From NCBI RefSeq assembly GCF_964355755.1, contig NC_092672.1, positions 30,934,501 through 30,998,500 on the forward strand: DNA of 64,000 nucleotides. Direction: 5' to 3'. Source of the DNA: Antedon mediterranea. Lineage: Eukaryota; Echinodermata; Crinoidea; Comatulida; Antedonidae. A program made the position numbers and the translations under genes. The notes under the pieces are model-generated. The model searched no databases. It saw only the letters and a list, made by a program, of their open reading frames with translations, and was not told where the DNA came from. Shown here in pieces: positions 11,301 to 20,676 of the stretch. How positions within the stretch are numbered: the first letter of the stretch is position 1; the number at the start of each line of letters is the position of its first letter.

Positions 11301-12273
11301 CTAAACTTCGGCTATGGTTGAAAGTTTAAGTCTACTTTATGTTTTGTAATTATTGACTAAAGAATTATTTTTAAATAACAAAAGTTAACACAGGCAATAG
11401 AGTGTCAACGGCACAAATCTTAACTGTCTGTGATTAATTTCAGACAATATAATAAAGTGTTCAGTAGAATAGTCTCACGGGCTTGTTCTCCTCAATTTCA
11501 TACTAGCCCGATAGTATCTCGTAAAATGAACGTCGTTACCCTTCCATATAAGAAAAGAAATACGACGAGTAAGAAAAGAAATAGGATGAGTACGAAAAGA
11601 AATGCGACGAGTATGAAATGAAATGCGGCGATTACGAAAAGAAATACGAAGAGTACAAAAAGAAATACGACGAGTAAGAACAGAAGTGTACGAACGACGA
11701 TTACGAAAAAAGAATTAATAATTGTTAAATGATTTTTTTGCAGAGGACTAAACTTTAAATTAAGAATAGAAGAAGAATTGTCTTCCCATGGGTTTCTTCT
11801 TTACTTTCTTGTTATCTTCCTTTAGAGTTTGTTTTGCGCGCGTATTATCTGTAAGTCTAAGTCAGATGGCCGTAGCAATTGATATTGGCAATTACTAAGG
11901 TGCATGCACGATATGTTGATTTACTTGCTGACAGTGCCACACAATTATTGGAAATTATTTTTTCAAGTTCACAATATATTTGTGTTTATTGGAATTAATT
12001 AATATTTCAATGTACACCATTTTACGATAACCATAGTTTATATTATTGTATTTATACACGTGTGATACCTCCCTCCACATCTTTTCAATAACAAGTTAGA
12101 ACTAAAATTTCACAGATGAACATTCGATTTAAAATGCATCTCATCGCGAGAGTTATCTAACAGGAAGCTAGCCTCTTCCTTTGTCTTTAATTGAAAAAAA
12201 AAAACATACCTGATGATACAATTGTAGCCTTTAAAACAATCAGGCAAAGAAAGAACGTCCGATAAATACACAT
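2091..12273 (-). CDS. PAN/apple plus fibrinogen C-terminal domain secreted protein, with in-frame TAG
   Basis: Five exons (12273-12210, 9872-9622, 4106-3975, 3212-2957, 2329-2091) join with consistent phases into 314 codons including the stop. Residues 1-21 are a hydrophobic signal peptide. Residues about 22-105 are a Cys-rich PAN/apple domain. Residues 106-313 are a fibrinogen C-terminal domain with the opening Cys block, the DGSVDF block, the DQDND calcium-site motif and the WWF motif near the last Cys pair. The architecture is that of secreted lectin-like fibrinogen-related proteins, which often bind sugars in invertebrate immunity; that role is inferred from the family. Codon 148, the Trp of GGGWTVIQ, reads TAG. 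Everything else is intact, so this is either a young or polymorphic null allele, a recoded site, or a sequence error. Confidence 0.8.
2957..3212 (-). CDS. Exon 4 of PAN-fibrinogen gene: fibrinogen domain middle
   Basis: After a ttttgcag acceptor the exon reads VIQNRNDGSVDFHRMW, then GFGEVCGEYWLGNEYLHQL and a DLRIDF strand, all characteristic of fibrinogen domains. It ends AAAG|GTATGT in phase 1. The join to the next exon gives AGNKGDSFTNH, equivalent to the family's conserved AGDSL region. Confidence 0.88.
3975..4106 (-). CDS. Exon 3 of PAN-fibrinogen gene: fibrinogen domain start, carries TAG
   Basis: The exon (phase 0 to 0) encodes YRDCTEV, then a GVYVIK segment and FCDMETGGGG, the classic N-terminal block of the fibrinogen C-terminal domain. 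The next codon is TAG (plus-strand cta at 3978-3980) where the family has TGG (Trp), followed by ACG and a GTAAGT donor. The next exon starts GTCATCCAG, giving T-V-I-Q exactly as expected. The stop therefore lies in an otherwise correct exon. Confidence 0.78.
4107..5400. other. Intron 2 sequence, part without recognised element
   Basis: This is the 3' part of the long intron between the PAN exon and the first fibrinogen exon (minus strand). It is AT-rich with several aggcct words. I see no exon, repeat boundary or RNA gene. Confidence 0.4.
5401..5918 (-). mobile_element. Non-autonomous Helitron-like element, family 2, copy 1
   Basis: On the minus strand the element ends in a perfect GC-rich hairpin (5401-5437, arms GATGGTACGC/GCGTACCATC) closing with CTAG and followed by T, as at Helitron 3' ends. 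Other copies lie at about 13986-14735 and 15440-15956. The 5' end near 5918 is TA-rich and only approximately placed. No Rep/helicase reading frame is present. Confidence 0.55.
5930..6595. repeat. Dispersed repeat adjoining Helitron family 2 copy
   Basis: This block starts with attaattaatacaaacg and ends with the gggttacatcagg word. It recurs at 15957-16670 (same orientation) and in part at 14735-15190 (inverted). It contains the shared word aggagatagg and a block around cggaaaacacccct. I could not assign a class and found no coding frame. Confidence 0.65.
6638..7410. mobile_element. Terminal-inverted-repeat element (MITE-like)
   Basis: The left end CGTATATTTCGGTGTATAAG has an inverted counterpart ending at 7410. 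Further copies of the gtgtataag-type word occur just inside both ends. It lies in intron 2 of the PAN-fibrinogen gene. No transposase frame is visible, so it is called non-autonomous. Superfamily unassigned. Confidence 0.65.
7411..8351. other. Intronic sequence with opposed short ORFs, unassigned
   Basis: This contains poly-T and poly-A rich sequence (7440-7650) and, at 7668-8044, a stretch of about 370 bp open on both strands (112 codons forward, 87 reverse) with many basic residues. I recognise no domain in either frame. It may be a worn transposon fragment. Confidence 0.3.
8352..9617 (-). mobile_element. Non-autonomous Helitron-like element, family 1, copy 1 (in intron 2)
   Basis: The element is defined by alignment with a second copy at 18897-24952. 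On the minus strand its 3' end has the hairpin GAGTGAGC..GCTCACTC, a T and CTAG, followed by T outside. The other end is a TATATATATAAATTA sequence like Helitron 5' ends, abutting GTTA of the PAN exon donor. The copy keeps the empty TTAA site (9064-9067) that is occupied in copy 2. No protein is encoded. Confidence 0.68.
9622..9872 (-). CDS. Exon 2 of PAN-fibrinogen gene: PAN/apple domain
   Basis: The exon starts after a ttcacag acceptor in phase 1 and codes for about 83 residues with the Cys spacing of a PAN/apple domain (blocks SCLRY, ACVKRCHSF, KTCSHVVYD, RTCRLY, GYC). PAN domains bind proteins or carbohydrates outside the cell. The donor reads CAC|GTTAGT. Only the first four intron bases appear to be original gene sequence, because a Helitron-like element begins at once after them. 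Confidence 0.78.
9873..11095. other. Intron 1 sequence with short taataac-type repeats and a shared 'ggtc' repeat
   Basis: This lies between the signal-peptide and PAN exons on the minus strand. At 10060-10260 there are irregular short repeats around ttttgtaataacc. At 10268-10340 a (ggtc)n run is followed by a block ending gccatgtatatggccttg, which recurs at 16978-17060. The remainder is AT-rich and featureless. Confidence 0.45.
11096..11290. repeat. 21-bp minisatellite, block 1
   Basis: About nine tandem copies of a 21-bp unit like gatgagtgcgaaaagaaata, varying mostly at single bases. Because the period is a multiple of three the array stays open in two minus-strand frames (Tyr/Phe/Ser-rich), but this looks like a repeat artefact. 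A second block follows at about 11550-11710 after an inserted gene fragment. Confidence 0.85.
11283..11550 (-). pseudogene. Duplicated tail of a fibrinogen last exon plus 3' flank
   Basis: This block is nearly identical to 13305-13580. It includes the last roughly 25 codons of the paralogue exon (ending KLRRTSP and a stop at the equivalent TGA) and about 200 bp of 3' flank. It stops abruptly at the 21-bp minisatellite, so it cannot be a working exon. The high identity indicates a recent duplication. Confidence 0.75.
11548..11710. repeat. 21-bp minisatellite, block 2
   Basis: This continues the same 21-bp unit seen at 11096-11290 (for example aagaaatacgacgagtaaga), directly after the duplicated exon fragment. 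The gene fragment is therefore embedded in, or captured by, the array. Confidence 0.8.
11711..12209. other. Intron 1 sequence, nothing recognised
   Basis: AT-rich intron sequence immediately 3' (minus strand) of the signal-peptide exon. I see no repeat or exon in it. Confidence 0.4.
12210..12273 (-). CDS. Exon 1 of PAN-fibrinogen gene: signal peptide
   Basis: The ATG at 12273 opens 21 codons beginning MCIYRTFFLCLIVLK, a short basic start followed by a hydrophobic core typical of a signal peptide. The exon ends one base into the next codon before a GTATGT donor. That phase 1 matches the PAN exon start at 9872. A closely similar exon lies at 17646-17703, which supports both as real coding exons. 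Confidence 0.72.
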
Positions 12274-12559
12274 TCTTTCTTCAATATTAACAAATTTAAA
12301 TGGGTCTGCTTTTAGTTGCTCGGTGAGGAATGGTGAAATAACATTTGCTAAACTTTTACATAAATTGCGCTATAACTCGGAGTATTTACACATAGAGGGA
12401 GATATTTTGGAAAGTTTTACATAAAGAAGAAGTTTTACACATCTAAAATATACATTGCGTGGTCACTAGTTACTTCCAAGTGACAATTTCTTTACCTCTA
12501 AATATAGGTCTATTGTTTTTAGAAAGCTATTTTAAAAATAACTAAAAGAAGTGACAACT

Positions 12560-13130
12560 TCTAAAGGCCAGCTCAGACAGCGTCGTACGACGAGGCCCGA
12601 CGAGCCGACTCGTCGGGAGAAAATTAAACATATTTAAAGTTCTCCCACGGTGACCTAAAAAACTATCCATCGCAAGACGACTTATCTCGTCGGGTATCAA
12701 CTCAGACAGAACCGATGCTATCTGAGTTAGCCTAATGCTTCTTTTAGGATGATAAAACACGTAATTAAGCAGCAACATTCTAATGATTCCTTGGGGGCTT
12801 AAGCCTATACACAGTTAATTAAGTTTATTGGTACACTAGTCTTTTCTTTATTTTTTTAGTTTTAATGTCAAATTAATTTGTTTTTATGTTGGTAGTAGCA
12901 AGGAAATGTTTTAACAGGACACTGAGCTCACCTTAAAAACTTTTAACAGTTCTTTGATCGTATGTCTGGTTGCGACAAATACCAACAGTGCTGTATTATG
13001 CACATGTTCTCCGCGGCGCGCAGCAGCATGTGACAGATCGTGTCGCAGCCACAGATAAATCCTTTTATCGCCAGAGCTAAACAAAAAGTGTGCAAATGAA
13101 TAATTGAGGGCGACATACCACATTCGTTAA
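12560..13130. repeat. Two short inverted-repeat-like elements upstream of exon 1
   Basis: At 12563-12745 a block rich in cgacgag words begins ggccagctcagacagcgtcg and ends near a similar ctcagacag/ctgagttag pair. At about 12913-13080 a block starts aacaggacactgagctc, matching the ends of the repeat units at 30460 and 33240. Both look like small non-autonomous elements; the boundaries are approximate. Confidence 0.4.
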
Positions 13131-13508
13131 TAGCTAACGAAATTTCAAGAACTTAGCAGCGATATTTACTATTTGTGTAAGATATATAATATATATTAAA
13201 TTATTCATACGTATTATCTAGCCTTTGATCTAAATAAATTACAAACCTTTACATTTATCGTTTAAAAAATTACATTTTACCTAAACATATTTCATCTCCA
13301 TTTTCTAAACAAAGAAGACACGACTAAACTTCGGCTATGGTTGATAGAAGATTGAAAGTTTAAGTCTACTTTATGTTTTGTAATTATTGACTAAAGAATT
13401 ATTTTAAAATAACAAAATGTAACACACGCAATAGAGTGTCAACCGCACAAATCGTAACTGTCTGTGATTAATTTCAGACAATATAATAAAGTGTTCAGTA
13501 GGATTGTG

Positions 13509-13756
13509 TCATGGGCTTGTTCTCCTCAATTTCATATTAGCCCGATAGTATCTCGTAAAATGAACGTCGTTACCCTTCCATATGATACCAAGAGCAAATC
13601 CATCCACGTCATCAAATATACCGTTCAGATGAGTGTTAAAACATTCGGTAAACCACCACGCTCCATGGTAAGTATCAGAACATGCATTTATGTTCATGTC
13701 ATTATCCTGGTCTGTTGTTGAAAACTTCATTCCTTTGTTGCGGTATAATGAGTCAC
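13509..13756 (-). CDS. Last fibrinogen exon of a paralogous gene (partial gene)
   Basis: After a catccatag acceptor the exon reads GDSLYRNKGMKFSTTDQDND, then CSDTYHGAWWFTEC, HLNGIF, GIIW and RANMKLRRTSP with a stop. It is the counterpart of 2091-2329, with the same phase and the calcium loop and last Cys pair intact. The corresponding signal exon is at 17646-17703. No PAN or earlier fibrinogen exon exists between them, so the gene as seen here cannot make a complete domain. Confidence 0.82.
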
Positions 13757-13985
13757 CTATGGATGTGATGAATACAGTAGTAACTATGGAACGTAATCTC
13801 TTCTTTGCGGTGACGTGATGCTCTTATACTCTTTTTCATTATGCTTTTATACTATTATACATCATGCTAGTATACAGTTATTCTGAATGCTCTTATACTC
13901 TTTCGTTATTCTATTATAGGATCTCTAATGGCAGATTGTTTACGCGCATGGCGTGACTGCCATGAAAAAAAGTTTACATAAAATT

Positions 13986-16670
13986 GCGTACCATCTAGGT
14001 CGTATCCACAGATGATTCTCGAATACACAGTAATTTCAGCGTAAAAAATGTATGTACCACCGCAGGACCATAGTACAGGGATTTTTTTTTTAAATGCCAA
14101 TTTTCGACCTTTTTATTTTTCGATAAAACTGGTTACTATAGCAAAATTAACATGCGCAGAACCCATTAGTAGATTCTGCGCATGTTTATTATGCTATAGT
14201 AAGCATTTATGTCAAAACTGGTTACTATAGCACAATTGACGTGCGCAGAACCCATTATTCGTCTCTGCGCATGTTTATTATGCAATAGTAACCATTTATG
14301 TCAAAAAATAAAAGGGTAAAAAATCGGCCATATTTTGAAAATTTTCCTCTACTAATAGTACATTGTCGTTTACAGAAACGAATAAATAGAAACGATGATT
14401 TATGTAAAATTAGCACCCTGGGAATTAGACCTTGTCTTAAAAATGAGTCCAATTTTTTTATTTGATCTCATTTAAACAAACCCAATTTGTGTTTTGTACA
14501 TAAAATTAGAGTTGAGGGATGGGGAAGAGGATGAGAAGAACAACTTTTAAATATTATTCTCTATCCACTCAGTAACGAAATATTGTTTAAAATGTTTTAT
14601 AAGCCTATCAATAAAATACCACTAATCACAGTAAAACATTTACGATTTATAATACTTTTTTAAAACTGTCCCTGTTATAGTCGATTGAAATAGTAAAGTA
14701 CATAACGATACACCACTACAACGTTTAAATTTTTTATCTATATATAAATTTACGTAAGGGCAAAATTCGGTAAATCGCGGCTTACTTTTAGAATTTTTAC
14801 TCGGTGGTATGTAAAGTTGGTTCGTACTTTCGGTACTGATTTTAACCACCTGATGTAACCCTGTTTACTAATTAAATTAAGTTAGATAATTAGTTATTGA
14901 CGATTAAAACGAATTTAGGTTCAACGATTTGCCCCATATAGGGGTGTTTTCCGATCGTGGTATACACTGTCTAATGGATGTCCATCTTGAAAAATACCCG
15001 CCACAAAAATGCGAGGAGGCTTCGCATTTTCCTATCTCCTCCTACGATAATTGTTTTTAATAGCTGAAAACAGGTTAAACAGCTCGAGTACAGTATTATA
15101 ATGTTGAAGACAGGCCGATTTTCTTTAAAAAATACTATTTTGATAGATTTAATATACGTTTATACAAATGTATTGATTTGCGATGAATGGAACATTCCAA
15201 TCTCTGTGTCGTTCCACAAGTGTCTATTCCCTCAGGCGTCGTAAAGGAAAGTACTGTATACTCATAACAGAAATTCGATCCATTTTTTTTTTCAATCTGT
15301 GCTGCAGAGGTTGGATATAATTTTTTTTAAACGGATATTGAGCTAGCGTTTTCAGTCGCCGTAATTTAATATTTATTACCGATTAAATCAAATTTATGAT
15401 TTGCCCCGAATAGAGGTGGTTTTCACAAATTGTTTAACATTATATATAAACATACGTCGTAGTGTATCGTTACATGTACTGTACTATCTCAATCGACTAC
15501 GACGGTGATAGTTTCAACAAAGTATTACATCGCAATGTTTTACTGTGTTTAGTGGTATATTATTTGTAAATGTAATTGTAATGTTAATTAATATTTCGTT
15601 ACAAAATAAAGAATATATTTAAAAATTGTTCCTCTTTGCACCCATCCTCTTCCCCATCTCTCAACCATAATGTTACATACAAAACACAAATTAAGTTTGT
15701 TTAAATTTGACTTAAACAATTGGTCTCATTTTGTGACAACTTTCTCTTTCGGAAGTAATTCCCAGTGTGCTAATTTTAGTTGAGTACATAAATCACAGTA
15801 TCTATTTAATCGTTCCTGTAAACGACATATATTATTGTCCTGCATTATTGTACATTTGAAATCGCCAGTTTTTTAACGCTGAAATTACTGTGTATTCGAG
15901 AACCATCTGTGGGCACGACCTAGATGGTACGCGAGCGAAGCGAGCGTACCATCTAGTAATTATTAATTAATACAAACGTTGAGAAGCAAATGTTAGTAAT
16001 CTACTCACAGTCGCAGTAATAAATGTTCCACAGTAACCACATTCACAGTAAGACAATTTCGATTCAAATGACGACAACAAATTTACAATATTGTCAAAGT
16101 ATTGCAATACTATAATAAGTTTTATTCTCCAAGGGCCCATAAATTTACCTACTTGTGTTAAACCAAGGGTTCATAAATTTACCTACAAACTGGGAGTCTG
16201 AGAGATTGGAATGTTCCATTTATCGCAGATCAAAAGAGTTGTATAAATGTATATTAAATCTATCAAAATAGTATTTTTTTAAGAAAATCAGCCTGTCTTC
16301 AACATTATGATGCTGTACTCGAGCTGTTCAACCGGTTTTCAGCTATTAAAAATTATTATCGTAGGGGGAGATAGGAAAATGCGAAGCATCCTCCTACTGT
16401 GTGCGGGTATTTTTCCATGGACATTCATTAGACAGTGTATACCACGAATGGAAAACACCCCTATTTTGGGCAGATCGTTGAACCTAAATTCGTTTGAAAC
16501 GTCAATAACTAATTACCTAACTAAATTTAAATAGTAAAGAGGGTTACATCAGATGGTTAAAATCAGTACCGAAAGTATGAACCAACTTTATATACCATCG
16601 AGTAAAAATTCTAGAAATAAACCGAGATTTATCGAATTTTGCCCTTACGTAAATTTACATATAGATACTA
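13986..16670. mobile_element. Mosaic palindrome of Helitron family 2 copies and an associated repeat
   Basis: Four blocks alternate in orientation: 13986-14735 (Helitron family 2, minus, with an insertion at about 14050-14340), 14735-15190 (associated repeat, inverted), about 15440-15956 (Helitron family 2, plus, ending in the same GC-rich hairpin and CTAG followed by T) and 15957-16670 (associated repeat, direct). The outer and inner halves could fold on each other over about 1.2 kb. It occupies the space where the missing exons of the paralogue should be. Confidence 0.68.
14128..14306. repeat. Tandem pair of 90-bp imperfect palindromes
   Basis: Two adjacent units of about 90 bp, each starting aaaactggttactatagca and each internally palindromic (tactatagca.. 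against ..tgctatagta, and catgcgcagaa against tctgcgcatg). They interrupt the Helitron family 2 copy at this place and are absent from the copies at 5401 and 15440. Confidence 0.75.
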
Positions 16671-16679
16671 TTACGTGAC

Positions 16680-17640
16680 CAGAATTGACTTTTTTATTTA
16701 CTTTAATTCTAAGAGCATTGTTTATATTGATATTATACAGAATTATTTATTCATTCATACTCGTAAAAAGTATACAAAACCAGCAAAATATGGCTTATGA
16801 TTGAAAAGGACACATTTCTAAACAAAACTCGGGTGCAGAAAAAACAACTACAGTATTGATCATAATATTTAAAATAATGCAAAATGTAAATGTGTGGCAA
16901 TATTCCTGTCGTACCATTTATATTGTTTTAGGCTTTATTTTCTGTGCTCATTTTTGCATGCGAATCTACAGCTCATGTCGGTCGGTCGGTTGGTTGGTTG
17001 GTCGGTAAACAATAACTCAAATTTGAGCACGCGACTGCAGCCATGTATATGGCCTTGTTCAAATATGACAGGTCAGCGAAGATGAATTTCTTTCGAAAGA
17101 TGGTCCTTTGTTTGACAATGGTTTGCCCGACTCGACTAATTATTAATCTTGTATAACAAATTAATGGTTATCCGTCAAGTGCGAATAATAAAAAAGAATA
17201 AAATTTAAAACGAAAAATACGAGAAAAGAAAATAAGAAAGAGGAAAAAGGGGAAAATGGATAAAAAACGAAAAATGAATCTAAGACTATTTTAAAAAGTG
17301 GTGCGACGGGACTTTTTGTAATGTTATAAGAAAAAACAAACAAGACTGATCTTTATCACGATTCTTTATACTTTTCTTCTTCTTACTCTTGGCGGAGGTT
17401 GCAACTCTCTGATTGTTATTACTATACTAGTATTATTCAATTACAGTCAGCAAACTGGATTCAAGAAACAGGGTCTGGCAAACTTGTTTTTTTCGAGCGC
17501 GTGTGTTTAGCAGATTTCGCGCGAGTTGAGAGATACATTATAGTCTTCAGTTAAGATAATTAGAAACCAAAAATTTGGTTTTTTTCTTCTTTTTTAACCT
17601 AATGACTCATGGTCCTAAAATGGTATTTAACTTAATGTAA
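16680..17640. other. Presumed intron of the paralogue, with a shared ggtc-type repeat
   Basis: AT-rich sequence. At 16978-17060 a (ggtc/ggtt)n run and following block repeat the sequence at 10268-10340. At 17190-17280 there is a purine-rich run. I see no PAN or fibrinogen exon on the minus strand. Confidence 0.45.
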
Positions 17641-17645
17641 CTTAC

Positions 17646-17703
17646 CTTTAGATGATAGAGATGTAACCATCATAACGAGAAATAACGTCCGATAAAAACA
17701 CAT
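17646..17703 (-). CDS. Signal-peptide exon of the PAN-fibrinogen paralogue
   Basis: The ATG at 17703 opens 19 codons beginning MCFYRTLFLVMMVTSL, followed by one base and a GTAAG donor (phase 1). Start, charge pattern, phase and coding flank are the same as the exon at 12210-12273. It is either the first exon of a second gene whose only other remaining exon is 13509-13756, or an alternative first exon for the downstream gene. Confidence 0.68.
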
Positions 17704-18455
17704 CGTGTTGATGAACTTAAAACAAGGTTCTCGTTGCTGACGTTTGGATAAAAACCTTTGCTATAAATAAAGTAGCCGATGAAGCACTCAGTGTGCCAAT
17801 TTACTGATAGAGGGAGATAAATTGATCTAACCAAACAAACAATTGATAGTATTTTGAGAAAACAACAAGCTATAGTAGACTGTAGCTAATAATTAAATAG
17901 CATAGGTAGATACTTTACTTAAATAAATGACGATTACATAAATAGTCACATTATATAATAAACATAAAGATATCTACAACTTCAGTTGGGTGCAGGCTTA
18001 TACGTTTAAATAACAACCAAGATTGAATTTTGAAGTTTGTAAGCCTACTACTTTTAACATTCCCACCACTGGTTCTTGGGAAACTCTCGCCCCCAACCGA
18101 ACATACTGGCGTTCTAAATTGGTAACTGGTCACCAATTATCTGCCAATGCATTCGTTGCTGAATGTGAAAGGCTTTGTAGCATTCGTCACCAGCAGAGTA
18201 ACCTAATTGCAGATGTTTAAAAATAATATTTTGGACCTGAGGTTATCGTTTATCAAGATGGGATTGGGCCATATAAAGAAAAATGTGTACAGAAGTTAAA
18301 ATATTCTTAAGAAGCCTAGTATTTAAGGAATAGTGCCTTTTCCACCATTTTATGTACTCTTTATGTTATTCTATATTCAAAAGACCTCGTTTTCGGATAA
18401 ACCAATAACAATGGATGATAGAGGGCGACATACATTTACCGATACCGGAGTACTT
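17704..18455. other. Upstream flank of the paralogue, nothing recognised
   Basis: This holds the presumed promoter side of the signal exon on the minus strand. No TATA-like or other element could be defended. A moderately GC-richer stretch at 18040-18220 shows no recognisable protein in any frame. Confidence 0.35.
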
Positions 18456-18456
18456 T

Positions 18457-18660
18457 AAGCTTGGTTCCGACTTGCGACGCAACGTAACGCAACCTACGCA
18501 ACATAAGCAAAATGCCCTTCCAATAATTGTGTTAAACCTGCGTGAAATCAAACCTGCGATATATGCAGCACTATTGCGTCGTCGGTTCCCACATTGATTA
18601 CGCAATACATCACTTTGCGTCAACACATCGCTGCGTTGCGTTCTAGTGGGAACCACGCTT
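18457..18660. mobile_element. MITE of the 'GGTTCCCACTAG' family
   Basis: The left end aagcttggttccgacttgcg is inverted at the right end (ending gggaaccacgctt), with repeated acgcaacg words inside both ends. About 200 bp and non-coding. Related copies are at 26276-26640, 27127-27335 and 27500-27710. Confidence 0.7.
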
Positions 18661-20676
18661 AACTCTCCTACGTTAGTTTCCGATGAAAGTGAAGTCATGA
18701 TTTACGACACGTGACCCAAGTGCAATGGTGAATGCCCGTTTATGCTATTACTTTTCCAGTGCACTTTAAAACACGTCTATTAATTACAGATAGTCATAAA
18801 AATAAACAATGATTGATAGAGGGCGACATATAGCCTTTGCCCGATGAAGTCAGTTGGATTAAATATTGAGCTTTTTCATAAAGAAAATTATAATTACTAG
18901 AGGGTGAGCTCGCTTCCCTCGCTCCCCCTCTAGGAAGTGTAGACGATGGTTCTCGGAATGTTAATGTTCCCCTTTATATACGTTTTCTGTAGGTTACCAT
19001 TATTGAAAATGCTTGACATTCGTAAAACTAAACTACTCTGTTTCACAGTGTTTTAGATGATTAATAACATTTTACAGTATAGTTTTTATTGTTTGGTAGG
19101 GCCCTTTGGGGAGGCGGAGTTCATTTGAGGGAGGTGCTTATTCGAGGGATATATGTTAAATTTTTTAGTTTTAATAATATGGTAAGATTTATAATCAAAT
19201 GAAATCCTATAGATATGAAAAGTGGTAAAAATTGTGTTATTATAAATGTGGATGGACGTTTATTAGATAGTTGGGTTGGGGGGGGGGGAGGATTATTATT
19301 CAAAGTGATGTTTTATTGAAGAGGCGTTTATTCAAATAAATACCATCCTAATAATTATTAATACATTATTTAATTTAATCATCTTTTGAAACTAACTGCC
19401 GTGACAGAGTGGGCCCAAGAAAGAAGACATTACGGCTTGCAACATGGGCAGACATCTCGGTCCTAACGGGACACAGGAAGATAGCCTACAGTTATTCCTG
19501 CCAGTTTACTCAATAAATCTCAGCTGCTATCGGGATTTCACTCGATTTTAAACAAAATGTCTTATCATCAAATCTCCCTATGTAATTTTATAATACTATT
19601 CCCCACAATATATTCCAATTCTTTTTGGCGTATATTTAAAGGGGGATTCTGGGTTTAAAATTGCTTTTAAGTATCGTTTATTCATTAAATAAAAAATATT
19701 ATAACAATATAGACATGTCAGAATGAAGAAGTAATAACGAGAAATTAAAAAAATTAAATTTCATATACATTTTAGGGTAAATTCATGGAAAGTCTGTTTT
19801 TCAGCAGCTTAGGGAAGCTCATTAATATTCATGAGATATTCACAAAATCACGTCACCAGTGGATTCCAAACTCGCGACGTCATGTACGTTGTGTTTGTCA
19901 ACTAATTTACATCTCTCTCCCCTGTCAAACGACGACCACCCGATCATTGTGAAATACATTTTTTGTAGATTTTCTAAGCTAGGCCTAAAGTGTAATAATA
20001 ACAGTAGTAGCATATATTTATTTGACATTTAATGAAATACAAAATTTAGTACAGATACGGAGTCATAAATTATACTATTTTTATACCTCTATAGTACAGA
20101 TCGTATTATCGGCTTCACGTACAATACTACTCTAGGCCTAGCCTAATAATAATATGGGCGAGAGCCATTCTGACTAGGGATTCCATGCCACGATGGCTAC
20201 GTTAAAACAATGGGGCCCATGGGCCTAGCTAGCCTACTACTAGACGATTGGCCCATAAATAACAAAACCCATCCTATCAACCAAACTCCTAAACAATCTA
20301 AACCTAAAACGTTCTACAAAATCGGCTGTAAATATTGAAGCAAAACAAGGTCCGATCGCCGTCCACACGTATGGTGTCCCGATCGTCTAAGTAGGCCTAA
20401 AATAAAATAGGCTTAGTTTACTCTCCAAAAAAGCGGATACTCATGCATCAAGCAAGTAGACCAGGTAGTAGGAAGGAGACCTAGCCGATCCGGCCCAGTT
20501 AAAAATTGAGCTAGCTAGTGTAGTAGACCCTATTATATGCGAATTGATACTACCAGGCCTTTTACTATAGTAGGCTGCACTACACAAATATTCCAACTCT
20601 CTCATTCGAGCTATATTATCTATACCATTCCGGTAGGTCAAGTCGACCTTCAATCAAATACTGTACATCGTTCATG

